Below, one piece after another: positions 35,018-44,505 of a stretch of DNA of 64,000 bases; the first letter of the stretch is position 1, and every line of letters begins with the position of its first letter. A program made the translations under genes and the position numbers. The stretch spans positions 1 to 64,000 of the forward strand of contig JAJPHR010000053.1 in assembly GCA_021325145.1 (NCBI GenBank), given 5' to 3'. Source of the DNA: Verrucomicrobiota bacterium. GTDB lineage: Bacteria > Verrucomicrobiota > Verrucomicrobiia > Limisphaerales > Pedosphaeraceae. The notes below the pieces were generated by a model. That model was not told where the DNA came from, searched no databases, and saw only the letters and a program-made list of their open reading frames with translations.

Positions 35018-37716
35018 TCGCTGACCTGCCACGACCCCAGGGAAAAAACGCCAGCCCGGCCGCCAATGTTGCGGGCCCGGACGGCTTGGATCCCTCGCGC
35101 GTCTTGATCATCGATGATACACAGGCAATCCACGGGGACTTTCATAAAATCCTGGCAAGCGTTCATGACTCCAGCCTGGAACAGGCGGACGCTGAATTGT
35201 TCGGCATTGAGGCGGACGTCACTTCGCGGGCCACCTTCGATCTGGATTCAGCCTATCAAGGCGAGGAAGGCCTGGCGCTGGTGCAGCGCGCCGTCCAGGC
35301 TGGCCGTTGTTATTCGATGGCGTTTGTCGATATACGGATGCCTCCAGGCTGGGATGGCGTCGAGACTGCCTCGCGGCTGTGGGCGGTCGATCCTGATCTC
35401 CAAATAGTCATTTGTACCGCCTATTCGGATTATTCCTGGGAAGAAATGGTCCAACGCCTGGGCAACCGCGACAGCCTCGTCATTCTCAAAAAGCCGTTTG
35501 ACACCGTAGAGGTTCTCCAACTGACCCATGCCCTCACCAGAAAGTGGCTTCTCACCAGGCAGGCGAAGGCGCGCTTTGCCGAATTGGAGGCCAGAGTTGC
35601 GGAGCGAACCCGGGAATTGAGCGCCGTCAACAAAAAGTTGCTGCTCGATATCAGCCAGCGCGAGCGCGCGGAAGCCCGGCTGGCGGCGTTTTCGAATCTG
35701 AGCCAGCGGCTTAGCGTGACTAAAACCGCCCGGGAGGCGGGTCAGATCATTGTAAACGTGGCTGATGAGTTGCTCGGCTGGGACGCCTGCAGTTTCGCCC
35801 TCTACTCACCTGCGGAAAACAAGCTGCATGTCGTGTTGGAGATGGACACGATTGATGGCCGGCGTTCTCCTGATGGTGCGGTTTATGGCCCCATGGAACC
35901 GTCCCCGCTCGCGCGCCGGACGATCCAGGGTGGCGCCCAGTTGATTTTGAAGGACAAACCGGACCAACTGGCGGCGGACGGCGTGCCATTTGGCGATGCT
36001 GCGCGCCCTTCGGCGTCGATTCTTTTTGTTCCGGTCCGCGACGCCTCGGTCGTCATCGGCGTCCTTTCCATTCACAGTTACACTCCCAACGCCTATAATC
36101 ATCAAAGTTTGGAGACTCTCCAAAGTTTGGCGGATCATTGCGGCGGGGCTTTGGAGCGGATCCGCACTGAAGAAGCTCTGCGCGCCGCCCAGGACCGATT
36201 GAACCATCTGCTCCGTCAAAGTCCGGCCGTCATCTATTCGTTCAGGACCGGCGGTGAAATGAACACCCCGGCTTGGGTAAGCGAAAACGCCACCCATCTG
36301 GTCGGTTACTCGCCTGCCGAATGCACCCTCCCCAACTGGTGGTCCACCCACGTTCACCCGGGTGATCGGGACAGCGTCATGGCGGAGCGTGCCCGGCACT
36401 CGCTGGAACACGAGGCCACGCTCGAGTATCGGCTTCGCCACAAAAATGGCGAATACCGATGGGTTCGGGACCAATATCGGCGGATGAGCGATTCGGGTGC
36501 AGCCTCCGGCGAGGTCGTCGGCACCTGGATGGATGTCACCGCCCAAAAGGAACTGGAAGAACAACTGCGGCAGGCGCAAAAGATGGAAGCCGTCGGCCAG
36601 CTTGCCGGCGGCGTGGCTCACGATTTCAACAATCTTCTGGCGGTCATTCTCGGCAATACCGAACTGGTATTGATGACCGCCCGGTCCAGTCTTTCGGAGC
36701 AAACCATCGAATGTCTCAACCAGGTGACCGCGGCCTCGCAACGGGCCACCAACCTGACCCGGCAGTTGCTGGCCTTTAGCCGCAAACAGATCCTGCACTC
36801 GCGGCCCCTCAACCTGAACGACGTCATCGGCAACCTCACCAAGATGCTCAACCGGATTATCGGCGAAGACATCGAGCTGCACTGCACCTATGCTCGCTCG
36901 CTGCCTCCGGTCCAGGCTGACATCGGCATGCTCGAACAAGTCCTGGTAAATCTGGTGGTCAACGCGCGCGATGCGATGCCACAAGGGGGCGAGCTTCGGA
37001 TCCAGACAGAAAAGTGCGCCTTCGCCAATTGCTCCCAGGAACACCCGGAAGCCCGGCCCGGTGACTTTGTGTGTTTGACTGTGACCGACACCGGCTCGGG
37101 TATTGCCTCCGAGCACTTGCCCCACCTGTTCGAGCCGTTTTTTACGACCAAGGAGGTTGGCAAGGGCACTGGCCTTGGTTTGGCGACCGTTCATGGCATC
37201 ATTAAACAACACCAGGGTTGGATTGAAGTCGCCAGCCAGCCTCAAGCCGGAGCCATTTTCCGAATTTTCCTGCCCGTCTATTACGGCCCGTCGGTGCCCG
37301 AAGCGCAAATCGCGACTACCGTGACTCCGCGGGGAGGCAGCGAATCCATTCTCCTCGTGGAAGACGACGAATCGGTGTGCTCCCTGACTCGCCGCATGCT
37401 CATGGACTTTGGCTATCATGTGCAGGTGGCCCGCTCGGGACTCGAAGCCCTGGACTCGTGGCAGAACCGCACGAGAGAATTCAAGCTGCTTCTGACCGAC
37501 ATCGTCATGCCGAACGGGGTCAATGGCATTGAATTGGCCGAGCAACTCTGCGCACAGCAACCCGCCCTCAAGGTGCTCTTCATGAGTGGCTACAGCGGGG
37601 ATGCGGTCGCCAAAAGAGGCTCCCTGGACGGGGGGCTGAAACATCGCCTGCTGCAAAAACCCTTTCGTTCTCAGGAACTCATCCAGATCGTTCGTCAGTG
37701 CCTGGACGAACCATGA
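35014..37716 (+). CDS. Hybrid sensor kinase (REC-GAF-PAS-HisKA-HATPase-REC)
   Basis: A 900-residue cytoplasmic protein. An N-terminal receiver begins [15 protein letters not shown] with phosphoacceptor D106 ([12 protein letters not shown]). A coiled linker follows, then a GAF domain (about 225-390), a PAS domain with PAC (about 395-515), HisKA with H536 ([11 protein letters not shown]), HATPase ([32 protein letters not shown]) and a C-terminal receiver with D829 ([14 protein letters not shown]). With the upstream membrane kinase, whose stop it overlaps by 4 bp, it could form a phosphorelay: H822 to D106 or D829. No DNA-binding output domain is present. Confidence 0.92.
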   Translation: MIADLPRPQGKNASPAANVAGPDGLDPSRVLIIDDTQAIHGDFHKILASVHDSSLEQADAELFGIEADVTSRATFDLDSAYQGEEGLALVQRAVQAGRCYSMAFVDIRMPPGWDGVETASRLWAVDPDLQIVICTAYSDYSWEEMVQRLGNRDSLVILKKPFDTVEVLQLTHALTRKWLLTRQAKARFAELEARVAERTRELSAVNKKLLLDISQRERAEARLAAFSNLSQRLSVTKTAREAGQIIVNVADELLGWDACSFALYSPAENKLHVVLEMDTIDGRRSPDGAVYGPMEPSPLARRTIQGGAQLILKDKPDQLAADGVPFGDAARPSASILFVPVRDASVVIGVLSIHSYTPNAYNHQSLETLQSLADHCGGALERIRTEEALRAAQDRLNHLLRQSPAVIYSFRTGGEMNTPAWVSENATHLVGYSPAECTLPNWWSTHVHPGDRDSVMAERARHSLEHEATLEYRLRHKNGEYRWVRDQYRRMSDSGAASGEVVGTWMDVTAQKELEEQLRQAQKMEAVGQLAGGVAHDFNNLLAVILGNTELVLMTARSSLSEQTIECLNQVTAASQRATNLTRQLLAFSRKQILHSRPLNLNDVIGNLTKMLNRIIGEDIELHCTYARSLPPVQADIGMLEQVLVNLVVNARDAMPQGGELRIQTEKCAFANCSQEHPEARPGDFVCLTVTDTGSGIASEHLPHLFEPFFTTKEVGKGTGLGLATVHGIIKQHQGWIEVASQPQAGAIFRIFLPVYYGPSVPEAQIATTVTPRGGSESILLVEDDESVCSLTRRMLMDFGYHVQVARSGLEALDSWQNRTREFKLLLTDIVMPNGVNGIELAEQLCAQQPALKVLFMSGYSGDAVAKRGSLDGGLKHRLLQKPFRSQELIQIVRQCLDEP

Positions 37717-37827
37717 TCCTGGGCGGCGCTAACTAATTCGCCGCGCCCCGCTTATCCCGCGTCGGATGCTCAATGGCTGATTGACAAATCTGGGGCACCC
37801 CGCATCTTTTCGCTGACAAACGCTTGA

Positions 37828-38793
37828 ATGAAAAATGAAGTCTCATTAGTGACGGGTGCAGCGGGTTTCATCGGCAGCCATCTCGTGGACCGGCTCCTGG
37901 ATTCCGGCCACCGCGTCATCGGTGTGGACAACCTGATTTTGGGCCGGCGCGCCAACCTGGCCGACGCGGCCAAAAACGACCAGTTCAGTTTTGTGGAACT
38001 CGATGTCAACGACGTCGAAGCCGGCCTCGCTTTTCTGCGTGAGGAAACCGCGCGCAGCCCGATTCAAACTGTCTGGCATCTCGCCGCGAATTCGGACATT
38101 CAAGCGGGAGGGCTTGATCCCGACGTCGATCTCCGGCTCACTTTTCTTACGACCTATAACGTCTTGAAGTTGGCGCAAACCTTTAAAATCCCCCAAATCG
38201 TTTTCGCCTCCACCTCCGCCATCTATGGTGACAATGACCGCGTGCTCAAGGAAGACACCGGGCCGTTGTTCCCGGTTTCCAACTATGGCGCGATGAAGCT
38301 GGCGTCCGAAGGCATCATCACCGCCGCATTGGAACGGTTTCTCCAGCGCGCGTGGATTTGCCGCTTCCCAAACGTGGTGGGCGGCCGCGCCACGCACGGA
38401 GCGATTTTTGATTTTATCAAAAAGCTTCGGGCCAACCCGGCTGAATTGGAAGTCCTGGGCGACGGCTTGCAGGAGAAGCCGTATTTGCATGTCCGTGAGT
38501 TGGTGGACGCCATGCTGTTCATTTTCCAGCGCAGCCAGGAAAAGCTGAACTGCTTCAACATCGCCCCGGAGAAGGGCGCCAGCACCGTGCGGTCCATCGC
38601 CGAAGCGGTCGTGCGCGCCGCCGCGCCGGGCGCGCGCATCCGTTACACCGGTGGTTCGCGCGGCTGGGTCGGCGACGTGCCGCGCTTCCGCTACTCCACC
38701 GAAAAACTTAAAGCGCTCGGGTGGTCGCCAAAACTCTCTTCCGACGAAGCGGTCGAATTGGCCATCCGCGAAAACCTCGGGAGGGGGGCATGA
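37828..38793 (+). CDS. NAD-dependent nucleotide-sugar epimerase/dehydratase
   Basis: A 321-residue extended SDR. The dinucleotide motif is LVTGAAGFIGSHLVDRLL at the N-terminus. The active-site region has VFASTSAIYGD and the YxxxK motif as NYGAMKLASE. RYTGGSRGWVGDVPRFRYST near the C-terminus is typical of UDP-glucose-4-epimerase-like and GDP-sugar enzymes encoded in heptose clusters. It is the first gene of a four-gene run (epimerase, HddC-GmhB, HddA, GT2). The exact sugar is unknown. Confidence 0.85.
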   Translation: MKNEVSLVTGAAGFIGSHLVDRLLDSGHRVIGVDNLILGRRANLADAAKNDQFSFVELDVNDVEAGLAFLREETARSPIQTVWHLAANSDIQAGGLDPDVDLRLTFLTTYNVLKLAQTFKIPQIVFASTSAIYGDNDRVLKEDTGPLFPVSNYGAMKLASEGIITAALERFLQRAWICRFPNVVGGRATHGAIFDFIKKLRANPAELEVLGDGLQEKPYLHVRELVDAMLFIFQRSQEKLNCFNIAPEKGASTVRSIAEAVVRAAAPGARIRYTGGSRGWVGDVPRFRYSTEKLKALGWSPKLSSDEAVELAIRENLGRGA

Positions 38794-38974
38794 AGCACGA
38801 ATCGGGGTGGGGACGGCCCATCCCAAAAACTTCCCGCGTTCCAGCAGCCAATGGGCTCCAAGCCCCGGAGGGATGGCCGAGAATAGCCCATCCAACTCTC
38901 CGATCCGCCCCCAGCCCCTCCGCGACAGAACCTTCGGTGAATTTTCAAAGGCCATCAGCCCCGCGAACCAACCC
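38794..38974. other. 181-bp spacer with possible palindromic repeat
   Basis: Contains GGGCTCCAAGCCCC and ATAGCCCATCC words that partly mirror GGCCCATCCC, suggesting a degraded repeat. The reading frame of the next gene is open through it, but its translation lacks family similarity, so the start at 38975 is preferred. Confidence 0.4.
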
Positions 38975-40285
38975 ATGAGCCAGGTCGTTATTCTTGCCGG
39001 TGGAATGGGCACGAGGCTGAGGGCGCGGTTGGGTGATTTGCCCAAGCCGATGATTCCAATCGCCGGCAAGCCGCTGCTGGAGCATCAAATCGAACTGGCC
39101 CGGCAGCATGGCTTCAACGATGTCCTTATCTTCGCCTGCTATCGGGCTGATCTGATCGAACGCCATTTCGGCGATGGGAGTCGCTGGGGGATGCGGATCC
39201 GCACGGTGGTCGAGCGCGAGCCGTTGGGAACGGCTGGCGCGGTGTTGGCCGGGTTTGATTTGTTGGCGGAGGAATTCGTGGTGATGTACGGCGATACGAT
39301 GGTGAACGTGGATTTGGAACGAATCCGTCAGGCCCATCAACGCGCGCAGGCCAATGCCACGCTGCTATTGCATCCGAACGATCACCCGCTCGATTCCGAT
39401 CTCGTGGAAATGGACACGGCGAGTTGGGTCACCGCCTTTCACAATCGCCCGCATCCCGCTGACCGTTGGTTCCAAAACCTTGTCAACGCGGGGCTTTACC
39501 TGATTCGGAAAGCCGCCTTGCATCCATGGATTTCTTCGAAGCAGGCGATGGATTTCGGCAAGGACCTTTTTCCCGCCATGCTGCAGCGGGGTGCGAGGCT
39601 GCTCGGTTACAACAGCCCGGAATATATCAAGGACATCGGCACTCCGGAGCGATACGACAAAATTTGCGCCGAGCACGCGGCGGGAGTGGTGCAGCGCAGT
39701 TCGCTGGGCACGCCGCAACGGGCGGTATTCCTCGATCGGGACGGCACGCTGATCAAGGAAGTGGACGGTTTGACCCGCGCCGACCAGTTGGAATTGCTCC
39801 CGAATGCGGCGGAGGCGGTTCGTGAATTGAACCATCACGGCTGGCGCGCGGTCCTCGTAACCAACCAACCGGTCGTGGCCAAGGGCTTTTGCACCGAATC
39901 CGATGTTCTCACAATCCACAACAAACTCGAAACCTTGCTGGGTCGCGAGCATGCGTTCCTCGACCGCATTTATTGGTGCCCGCACCATCCGGAAAAAGGG
40001 TTTCCCGGCGAACGGCCCGACTTGAAAATCGACTGTTCCTGCCGCAAACCCAAGCCCGGCTTGTTGCTTCAGGCGCAGCAGGAGTTGAACCTTGATCTCA
40101 ATTCAAGCTGGCTGATCGGCGATTCCACCACGGACGTTGAAACTGCGCGCAACGCGGGCGTCAAATCCGTGCTCGTCCGCACCGGGCACGGCGGCCGGGA
40201 CGGCAAATTCAGCGCCGCGCCGAATTTCACCGGGGATAACGTGCTCGACGCGGTGCGCATTCTTATGGCAAAAAGCATACCGTGA
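38975..40285 (+). CDS. Fused heptose-phosphate guanylyltransferase (HddC-like) and heptose bisphosphatase (GmhB-like)
   Basis: A 436-residue two-domain protein from ATG 38975. Residues 1-235 are a sugar-nucleotide pyrophosphorylase: LAGGMGTRLRARLGDLPKPM (8-26), then FVVMYGDTMVNVDL with the metal-binding Asp. Residues 248-436 are a HAD phosphatase of the GmhB type: nucleophile D254 and D256 in FLDRDGTLIKEVDG, zinc loop C335/H337 with C354/C356 (WCPHHPEKG, DCSCRKPKPG), and the last motif IGDSTTDVETA. Together with HddA this gives heptose-1,7-bisphosphate to heptose-1-phosphate to NDP-heptose. Its TGA overlaps the GTG of the kinase gene. Confidence 0.88.
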   Translation: MSQVVILAGGMGTRLRARLGDLPKPMIPIAGKPLLEHQIELARQHGFNDVLIFACYRADLIERHFGDGSRWGMRIRTVVEREPLGTAGAVLAGFDLLAEEFVVMYGDTMVNVDLERIRQAHQRAQANATLLLHPNDHPLDSDLVEMDTASWVTAFHNRPHPADRWFQNLVNAGLYLIRKAALHPWISSKQAMDFGKDLFPAMLQRGARLLGYNSPEYIKDIGTPERYDKICAEHAAGVVQRSSLGTPQRAVFLDRDGTLIKEVDGLTRADQLELLPNAAEAVRELNHHGWRAVLVTNQPVVAKGFCTESDVLTIHNKLETLLGREHAFLDRIYWCPHHPEKGFPGERPDLKIDCSCRKPKPGLLLQAQQELNLDLNSSWLIGDSTTDVETARNAGVKSVLVRTGHGGRDGKFSAAPNFTGDNVLDAVRILMAKSIP

Positions 40286-41265
40286 TCATTAGTCGAACAC
40301 CCTTGCGGATGAGCTTTGTGGGCGGCGGCACCGATTTGCCGGTATTTTACCGGCGCTTCGGCGGGGCGGTCGTGTCCACGGCCATCAACCAGTTCATCTA
40401 CGTGACGGTGAACAAGAAGTTCGACGACCGGATTCGCGTAAGCTACTCGCGAACCGAAGAGGCACGTTCGCCGGAACGCGTCCGGCATCCGCTGGTGCGC
40501 GAGGGAATGAAAATGCTGGGCATCCGTGGCGGCATCGAGATCACCTCCGTGGCGGACATTCCGGCCAAAGGCACGGGCCTGGGCAGTTCGAGTTCGTTCA
40601 CGGTGGGATTGCTGCATGTGCTGCATGCGTACGCGGAGCGTTATGCCAGCGCGGAGCAGTTGGCGCAGGAAGCTTGCGAGATCGAACTCACCCGCTGCGC
40701 CGAACCCATTGGCAAACAGGACCAATACGCCGCGGCCTTCGGCGGGCTGAATTTCATCCAATTCAACCAGGACGATTCCGTGGTCGTGGAGCCGATTATT
40801 TGCAAACGCCAAACCATCGAGCAGCTTCAGTCGCACATCCTGACCTTCTATACCGGCATTACGCGGAGTGCGTCGAACATCCTGCAACATCAACAGCGCG
40901 CCGTCGGCTCGGAGAAAAAGAAGCAAGCCGTGATGCGGCAGATGGCGGACCTGGCGCGGCAGTTGCGCCACGACTTGCAACAGAACCGCGCGGATGCCTT
41001 CGGGGAAATCATTCACGAAGGCTGGGCGCTCAAAAAAAGTCTCAGCCGAGGCATCACCAACGATCTGATTGATGACTGGTATGCGAAGGCGCGAAAAGCG
41101 GGCGCGGTGGGAGGCAAGCTGCTCGGCGCGGGCGCGGGCGGTTTCCTAATGTTTTACGCGCCCCCGGAACGGCACGGCGCCATCACGCAAGCGCTGGGCA
41201 ACCTGCGCCGGGTGGACTTCCGCTTCGAGCCGCAAGGAAGCCGGATCATTTTTGTGCACCAGTAA
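40282..41265 (+). CDS. hddA: HddA-like D-glycero-alpha-D-manno-heptose-7-phosphate kinase (GHMP family)
   Basis: A 327-residue GHMP kinase starting with GTG at 40282, overlapping the upstream stop as GTGA. RTPLRMSFVGGGTDLPVFY is the HddA-type N-terminus. The ATP loop is IPAKGTGLGSSSSFTVGLLH, and motif 3 is VGGKLLGAGAGGFLMFYA. It phosphorylates heptose-7-phosphate at C1. Its pairing with an HddC-GmhB fusion and a distant GmhA supports the GDP-heptose route rather than the ADP-heptose route, which would use HldE. Confidence 0.87.
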   Translation: MIISRTPLRMSFVGGGTDLPVFYRRFGGAVVSTAINQFIYVTVNKKFDDRIRVSYSRTEEARSPERVRHPLVREGMKMLGIRGGIEITSVADIPAKGTGLGSSSSFTVGLLHVLHAYAERYASAEQLAQEACEIELTRCAEPIGKQDQYAAAFGGLNFIQFNQDDSVVVEPIICKRQTIEQLQSHILTFYTGITRSASNILQHQQRAVGSEKKKQAVMRQMADLARQLRHDLQQNRADAFGEIIHEGWALKKSLSRGITNDLIDDWYAKARKAGAVGGKLLGAGAGGFLMFYAPPERHGAITQALGNLRRVDFRFEPQGSRIIFVHQ

Positions 41266-41278
41266 CGCGGTTCGTTCG

Positions 41279-42130
41279 ATGAGATTCACCATCGTCACCC
41301 CCAGCTATAACAACTCGCAGTGGTTGCGACTCTGCATCCCGTCCGTGGCCGACCAGGAAGGCGTCGAGTTCGAACACATCGTGCAGGACGCCGGATCCAC
41401 GGATGGCACGCAGGATTGGCTCCCCAAGGACAAGCGCGTGACGGCCGTGATTGAGAAGGACAAAGGGATGTATGACGCCATCAACCGCGGCTGGCGTCGC
41501 GGCAAGGGCGATTACGTCGCCTGGCTGAACTGCGACGAACAATACCTGCCGGGCGCGCTCAAGGCCGCTTCCGATTACGCGGAGCGGCATCCGGAGGTCG
41601 ATTTAATCGTGGCGCACACAATCGTGGTCAATCCCGATGGGACCTATTTGTGCCATCGCCGTTCGCTGATGCCGCGGCTGCCACATTTGTGGTTGCGGTT
41701 TCCGATCCTGTCCTGCGCGCTTTTTCTCAAGCGAAAAACCCTCGAGGAGAAGCAGTTTTATTTTGACACCCAATGGCGGGACCTCGGCGACGTGCACTGG
41801 ATGATGGACCTCGTGAAACGGGGCGCGCGCGCGGGTTTGCTGCATCGTTACACCTCCGTTTTCTACGAAACCGGCGACAACATGAACCTGAAGCCGAATG
41901 CGCGCCGGGAGAAGGAAGTGACCAACGGCATGATGCCCGGCTACGTGCGCACACTGGCCCCGGCGTTCATTTTCTGGCATCGGCTGCGTTTACTGGCGAG
42001 CGGGACATTTTTTCAGAAGCCGTTCGAGTTTTCGCTCCATACGCCCTCAAGTCCGGAAAAGCGGGTGACACATTCCGTTTCAAAACCCACCGCCATCTGG
42101 CGCGGGCCGGATGGAAATGTGAGGCAATGA
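41279..42130 (+). CDS. Family 2 glycosyltransferase
   Basis: A 283-residue inverting GT-A enzyme starting at ATG 41279. FTIVTPSYNNSQWLRLCIPS is the nucleotide-binding start, followed by QDAGSTDGTQDW and DKGMYDAINRGW, with AWLNCDEQYLPG in the position of the metal-binding acidic motif. It resembles colanic-acid/capsule WcaA-type transferases. It lies directly downstream of the heptose-activation genes and is a candidate user of the heptose donor. Confidence 0.87.
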   Translation: MRFTIVTPSYNNSQWLRLCIPSVADQEGVEFEHIVQDAGSTDGTQDWLPKDKRVTAVIEKDKGMYDAINRGWRRGKGDYVAWLNCDEQYLPGALKAASDYAERHPEVDLIVAHTIVVNPDGTYLCHRRSLMPRLPHLWLRFPILSCALFLKRKTLEEKQFYFDTQWRDLGDVHWMMDLVKRGARAGLLHRYTSVFYETGDNMNLKPNARREKEVTNGMMPGYVRTLAPAFIFWHRLRLLASGTFFQKPFEFSLHTPSSPEKRVTHSVSKPTAIWRGPDGNVRQ

Positions 42131-42133
42131 GGA

Positions 42134-42246
42134 AAACACCAACCACCAGGTTCCAAACATCAGAAAAGCTCCAAGCAGCAAACAACGTCCTTGATGCTTG
42201 AAGTTTGGAGCTTTTCTGGTGTTTGGTTTTTGGAATTTGGTGTTTA
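42134..42246. repeat. CTCCAAGC-family hairpin between convergent glycosyltransferase genes
   Basis: CCAAACATCAGAAAAGCTCC and GGAGCTTTTCTGGTGTTTGG are reverse complements with one mismatch. Outer arms AAACACCAA and TTGGTGTTT extend the hairpin. It shares CAGAAAAGCTCCAAGC exactly with purL (complement of 2051-2066). Its position suggests it may also act as a bidirectional terminator. Confidence 0.88.
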
Positions 42247-42312
42247 CGAAGCGATCAAACACGGATCGTACACCTAGACTCAAAGTGGTTTCCCGTTCTC
42301 AACCGCTGCGGC

Positions 42313-43299
42313 TCATTGCCCAGCCTCCGGCAGTTGCGCAGCGAGAAAGTCGTCCACCTTCTCGCGAACCTCAGCCTCAGTAATTTTCCAAAGGCAGTGC
42401 GGCTCCGGAAAACGACAGTAATCGGAACACGGTTTGTAAGGACAAGCCTTGCCTTCGATGTACACGGCGGACGGATGCAACGGCACAAACCAGGCGGGCA
42501 CCTGGGGGCCGAACAGGGTGAAAGTGGGAATGCCCACGAAGGCGGCCAGGTGGCCGGGACCGGAGTCGTTGCCGATGAAAGCGCCCACGTCCGTCATCAG
42601 CCCCAGCAGTTCGCTGATGGTGGAGGGTGTGGCCACGGCGGTCTCACCGGCACGCAACCATTCCGCGCGCTGGTCCGGATCACAAACCACCTGCACGGAG
42701 TAATTTTGGGCGCGCAGATGCGCCACCAGCCTTTCATACCGGTCGAGCGGCCATACGCGGACCGGCCGGCGGGCGCCGGTGTGAACCAGCACGATGCGCC
42801 CGATTTGGCGCGGCGAAAGTTGGACCTCGTCGGCGGGCGGGAGTTGGAGGCCAAGCCCGCTCCCGATGGTGCGCCAATACTCGTAACGGTGCAGGCCGGG
42901 GTCGGGAAGCGCCAGGGGGTTCGTCAGGAACACGCGGCTGCCGATGTGCGGGAAACCAAAGCGCTGCTTTGCCCGCGTGAGAGCAAGAATGAGGTGGTCG
43001 CGCGGATCCCAGCGGGCGGACACGGCTACATCGAATCGGGCGCGGCGAAGTTTCCTGACTACCCGGCCCAGATCGCGCCAGGGCCATTCGTGAAGAAAGT
43101 ATTTTCGGCTGAAAGCCGTCCAGGGCGCCTGGAACGGAACGACCTGGATCTCCGGCCAAAACCGGGCCTGCAAATCAAAGGCAAACGGCTTGGCAAGCAC
43201 GGTCACGTCGAACCGCTCGGCGGCCCGCCGGATGAACGGAGAAGCGATGGCCAGATCGCCCACCTGCCAGAGTTCAACGATGAGCAGTTTCGGTTTCAC
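42313..43299 (-). CDS. Family 9 glycosyltransferase (heptosyltransferase-like)
   Basis: A 328-residue GT-B enzyme. The GTG at 43297-43299 overlaps the upstream methyltransferase stop as GTGA and leads directly into KPKLLIVELWQVGDLAIASP, so it is preferred over the ATG 14 codons upstream. RIVLVHTGARRPVRVWPLDRY and IGNDSGPGHLAAFVGIPTF are hallmark GT9 motifs. GT9 enzymes transfer heptose in LPS cores, fitting the nearby heptose-activation genes. Cys-rich CPYKPCSDYCRF near the C-terminus is unusual but seen in some GT9 proteins. Confidence 0.88.
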   Translation of the reverse strand: MKPKLLIVELWQVGDLAIASPFIRRAAERFDVTVLAKPFAFDLQARFWPEIQVVPFQAPWTAFSRKYFLHEWPWRDLGRVVRKLRRARFDVAVSARWDPRDHLILALTRAKQRFGFPHIGSRVFLTNPLALPDPGLHRYEYWRTIGSGLGLQLPPADEVQLSPRQIGRIVLVHTGARRPVRVWPLDRYERLVAHLRAQNYSVQVVCDPDQRAEWLRAGETAVATPSTISELLGLMTDVGAFIGNDSGPGHLAAFVGIPTFTLFGPQVPAWFVPLHPSAVYIEGKACPYKPCSDYCRFPEPHCLWKITEAEVREKVDDFLAAQLPEAGQ

Positions 43300-43952
43300 G
43301 ATGGGCGGCGGGCGATCAAGTACGCGGACCAACCGAGCCAATGGACGCGCGCGGTGTATTTTTTGCGGCTGCTTGGCAGGAATTGGTAGAGCAAATGGGA
43401 GGCGGCAAAAAGCCAGTTGCGCGACGTGCCCGAGGCAACCACCCGCAAACCTTCCTGCTCAACAAGTTGGGCCAGGGCGCCGATGGCGACCGGCTTTACG
43501 TGCGTCGGGTCATCGTAGAAATTGAGCGTAAAATTGCTGACGGCGCTGCCGCGCGGACTCGGCAGCGCGACCGTCTTCGGGTGCGGCGTCTCGAAATAAA
43601 CCTCGCCGCCCGGTGGGAGCAGCCGTTTCACTTCCTGAATCAGGAGAGTCAGATCGTTCAGGTGTTCCACCAAATGCATGCAGGTGATGGCATTCATGGA
43701 ACCATCCGGCCAGGGCAACCGGTCCTTTTGCAAGTCTCCCTGGTGAACGCGGCAGTTCGGGGGGTAATGCTCCGGGTGCGGCGCAAGATCGGCCGCGAAC
43801 AGGCGGAGGTCCGGCCGGAGTTCGGCGATGTGGCGCAACGTTTCCCCGTCGGCGGAACCGAGATCCAGCAAGGCGGCAGCCTGCGGCGCGCGCGCGACAA
43901 AGCCCGCCCGGGTATCAAGCCAGGGAGCCTGGCGGAGTTTCGCCCAATTCAT
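43296..43952 (-). CDS. SAM-dependent methyltransferase (class I)
   Basis: A 218-residue protein starting at ATG 43950-43952. Motif I is AALLDLGSADGETLRHIAEL. The methyltransf-11 pattern continues with FAADLAPHPEHYP and CMHLVEHLNDLTLLIQEVKR. The C-terminal half has NFYDDPTHVKPVAIGALAQL. It is coupled to the GT9 gene, so modification of a glycan or its carrier is plausible. Substrate unknown. Confidence 0.83.
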   Translation of the reverse strand: MNWAKLRQAPWLDTRAGFVARAPQAAALLDLGSADGETLRHIAELRPDLRLFAADLAPHPEHYPPNCRVHQGDLQKDRLPWPDGSMNAITCMHLVEHLNDLTLLIQEVKRLLPPGGEVYFETPHPKTVALPSPRGSAVSNFTLNFYDDPTHVKPVAIGALAQLVEQEGLRVVASGTSRNWLFAASHLLYQFLPSSRKKYTARVHWLGWSAYLIARRPS

Positions 43953-44273
43953 CGCGTGTACACATTAACCGCGCCGTCTTTGACCTTCCCGAAACTTAAG
44001 CCTCGGAAAACAACTTGCTCCAGCGCGGCAATGAAGCTTAGTTGGGGTCCAGAAGGGTGTAAAGGCGGAGAAGTCGGCCTGCTCGCGGCCTGGAGTCATG
44101 ATTTTGCGCGGAAAAACGCTTGCGTCTGGCGGGCCCGTTGATTAGGTTTCGCGGCGCGTTTGATCTGGTAACGGTCCTTCCGCGTCGGTTCAGCCCCGCA
44201 GCCTTGCAGTGCGTTGGAAGTTTAGCCGGAGCAACTCCGAAGGCATTTGGGCCGGTTGGGCGACGGATCATGT
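43953..44273. other. Intergenic region upstream of tRNA-Lys
   Basis: A 321-bp stretch without a supported gene. It should hold the promoter for the minus-strand methyltransferase/GT9 pair and the tRNA promoter. I see no strong repeat or hairpin. Confidence 0.4.
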
Positions 44274-44349
44274 GGGTTGGTAGCTCAGTTGGTAGAGCAG
44301 TGCCCTTTTAAGGCATTGGTCCAGGGTTCGAGTCCCTGCCAACCCACCA
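44274..44349 (+). tRNA. tRNA-Lys (anticodon UUU)
   Basis: A 76-nt cloverleaf with the CCA end encoded. The acceptor stem GGGTTGG pairs with CCAACCC. The D-arm is GCTCAGTTGGTAGAGC, the anticodon loop CTTTTAA gives anticodon TTT, and the T-arm is CAGGGTTCGAGTCCCTG. Protein-like frames across it are artefacts. Confidence 0.97.
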
Positions 44350-44368
44350 TTCTTCTCTTAATTCTCTT

Positions 44369-44406
44369 AAGCCCTTTTCTGCGAGCAGCGACCGCGGGCT
44401 TTTTCC
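44369..44406 (+). terminator. Possible terminator after tRNA-Lys
   Basis: AAGCCC (44369-44374) and GGGCTT (44396-44401) can pair around a 21-base loop that itself contains GCGAGCAGCG. A T-run (TTTTT) overlaps the 3' arm. The stem is short, so confidence is limited. Confidence 0.4.
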
Positions 44407-44505
44407 CACCACCGGGCTCGGGGATTTTGACCCTTCCCAGTTTGCACCTATGTTTACCAAGGTGAAGGTGTTTCACAACTGTGAGCGACCTCCCTTAAGG
44501 GTAGC

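Noticed and set aside
35806..37656. 616-residue reverse frame
   Set aside because: It mirrors the hybrid kinase, whose catalytic motifs are intact, and has no recognisable domain itself.
44247..44465. Protein-like frame across the tRNA-Lys gene
   Set aside because: The sequence folds as a complete tRNA with encoded CCA, and frames over tRNAs of this kind give the same spurious peptide in many genomes.
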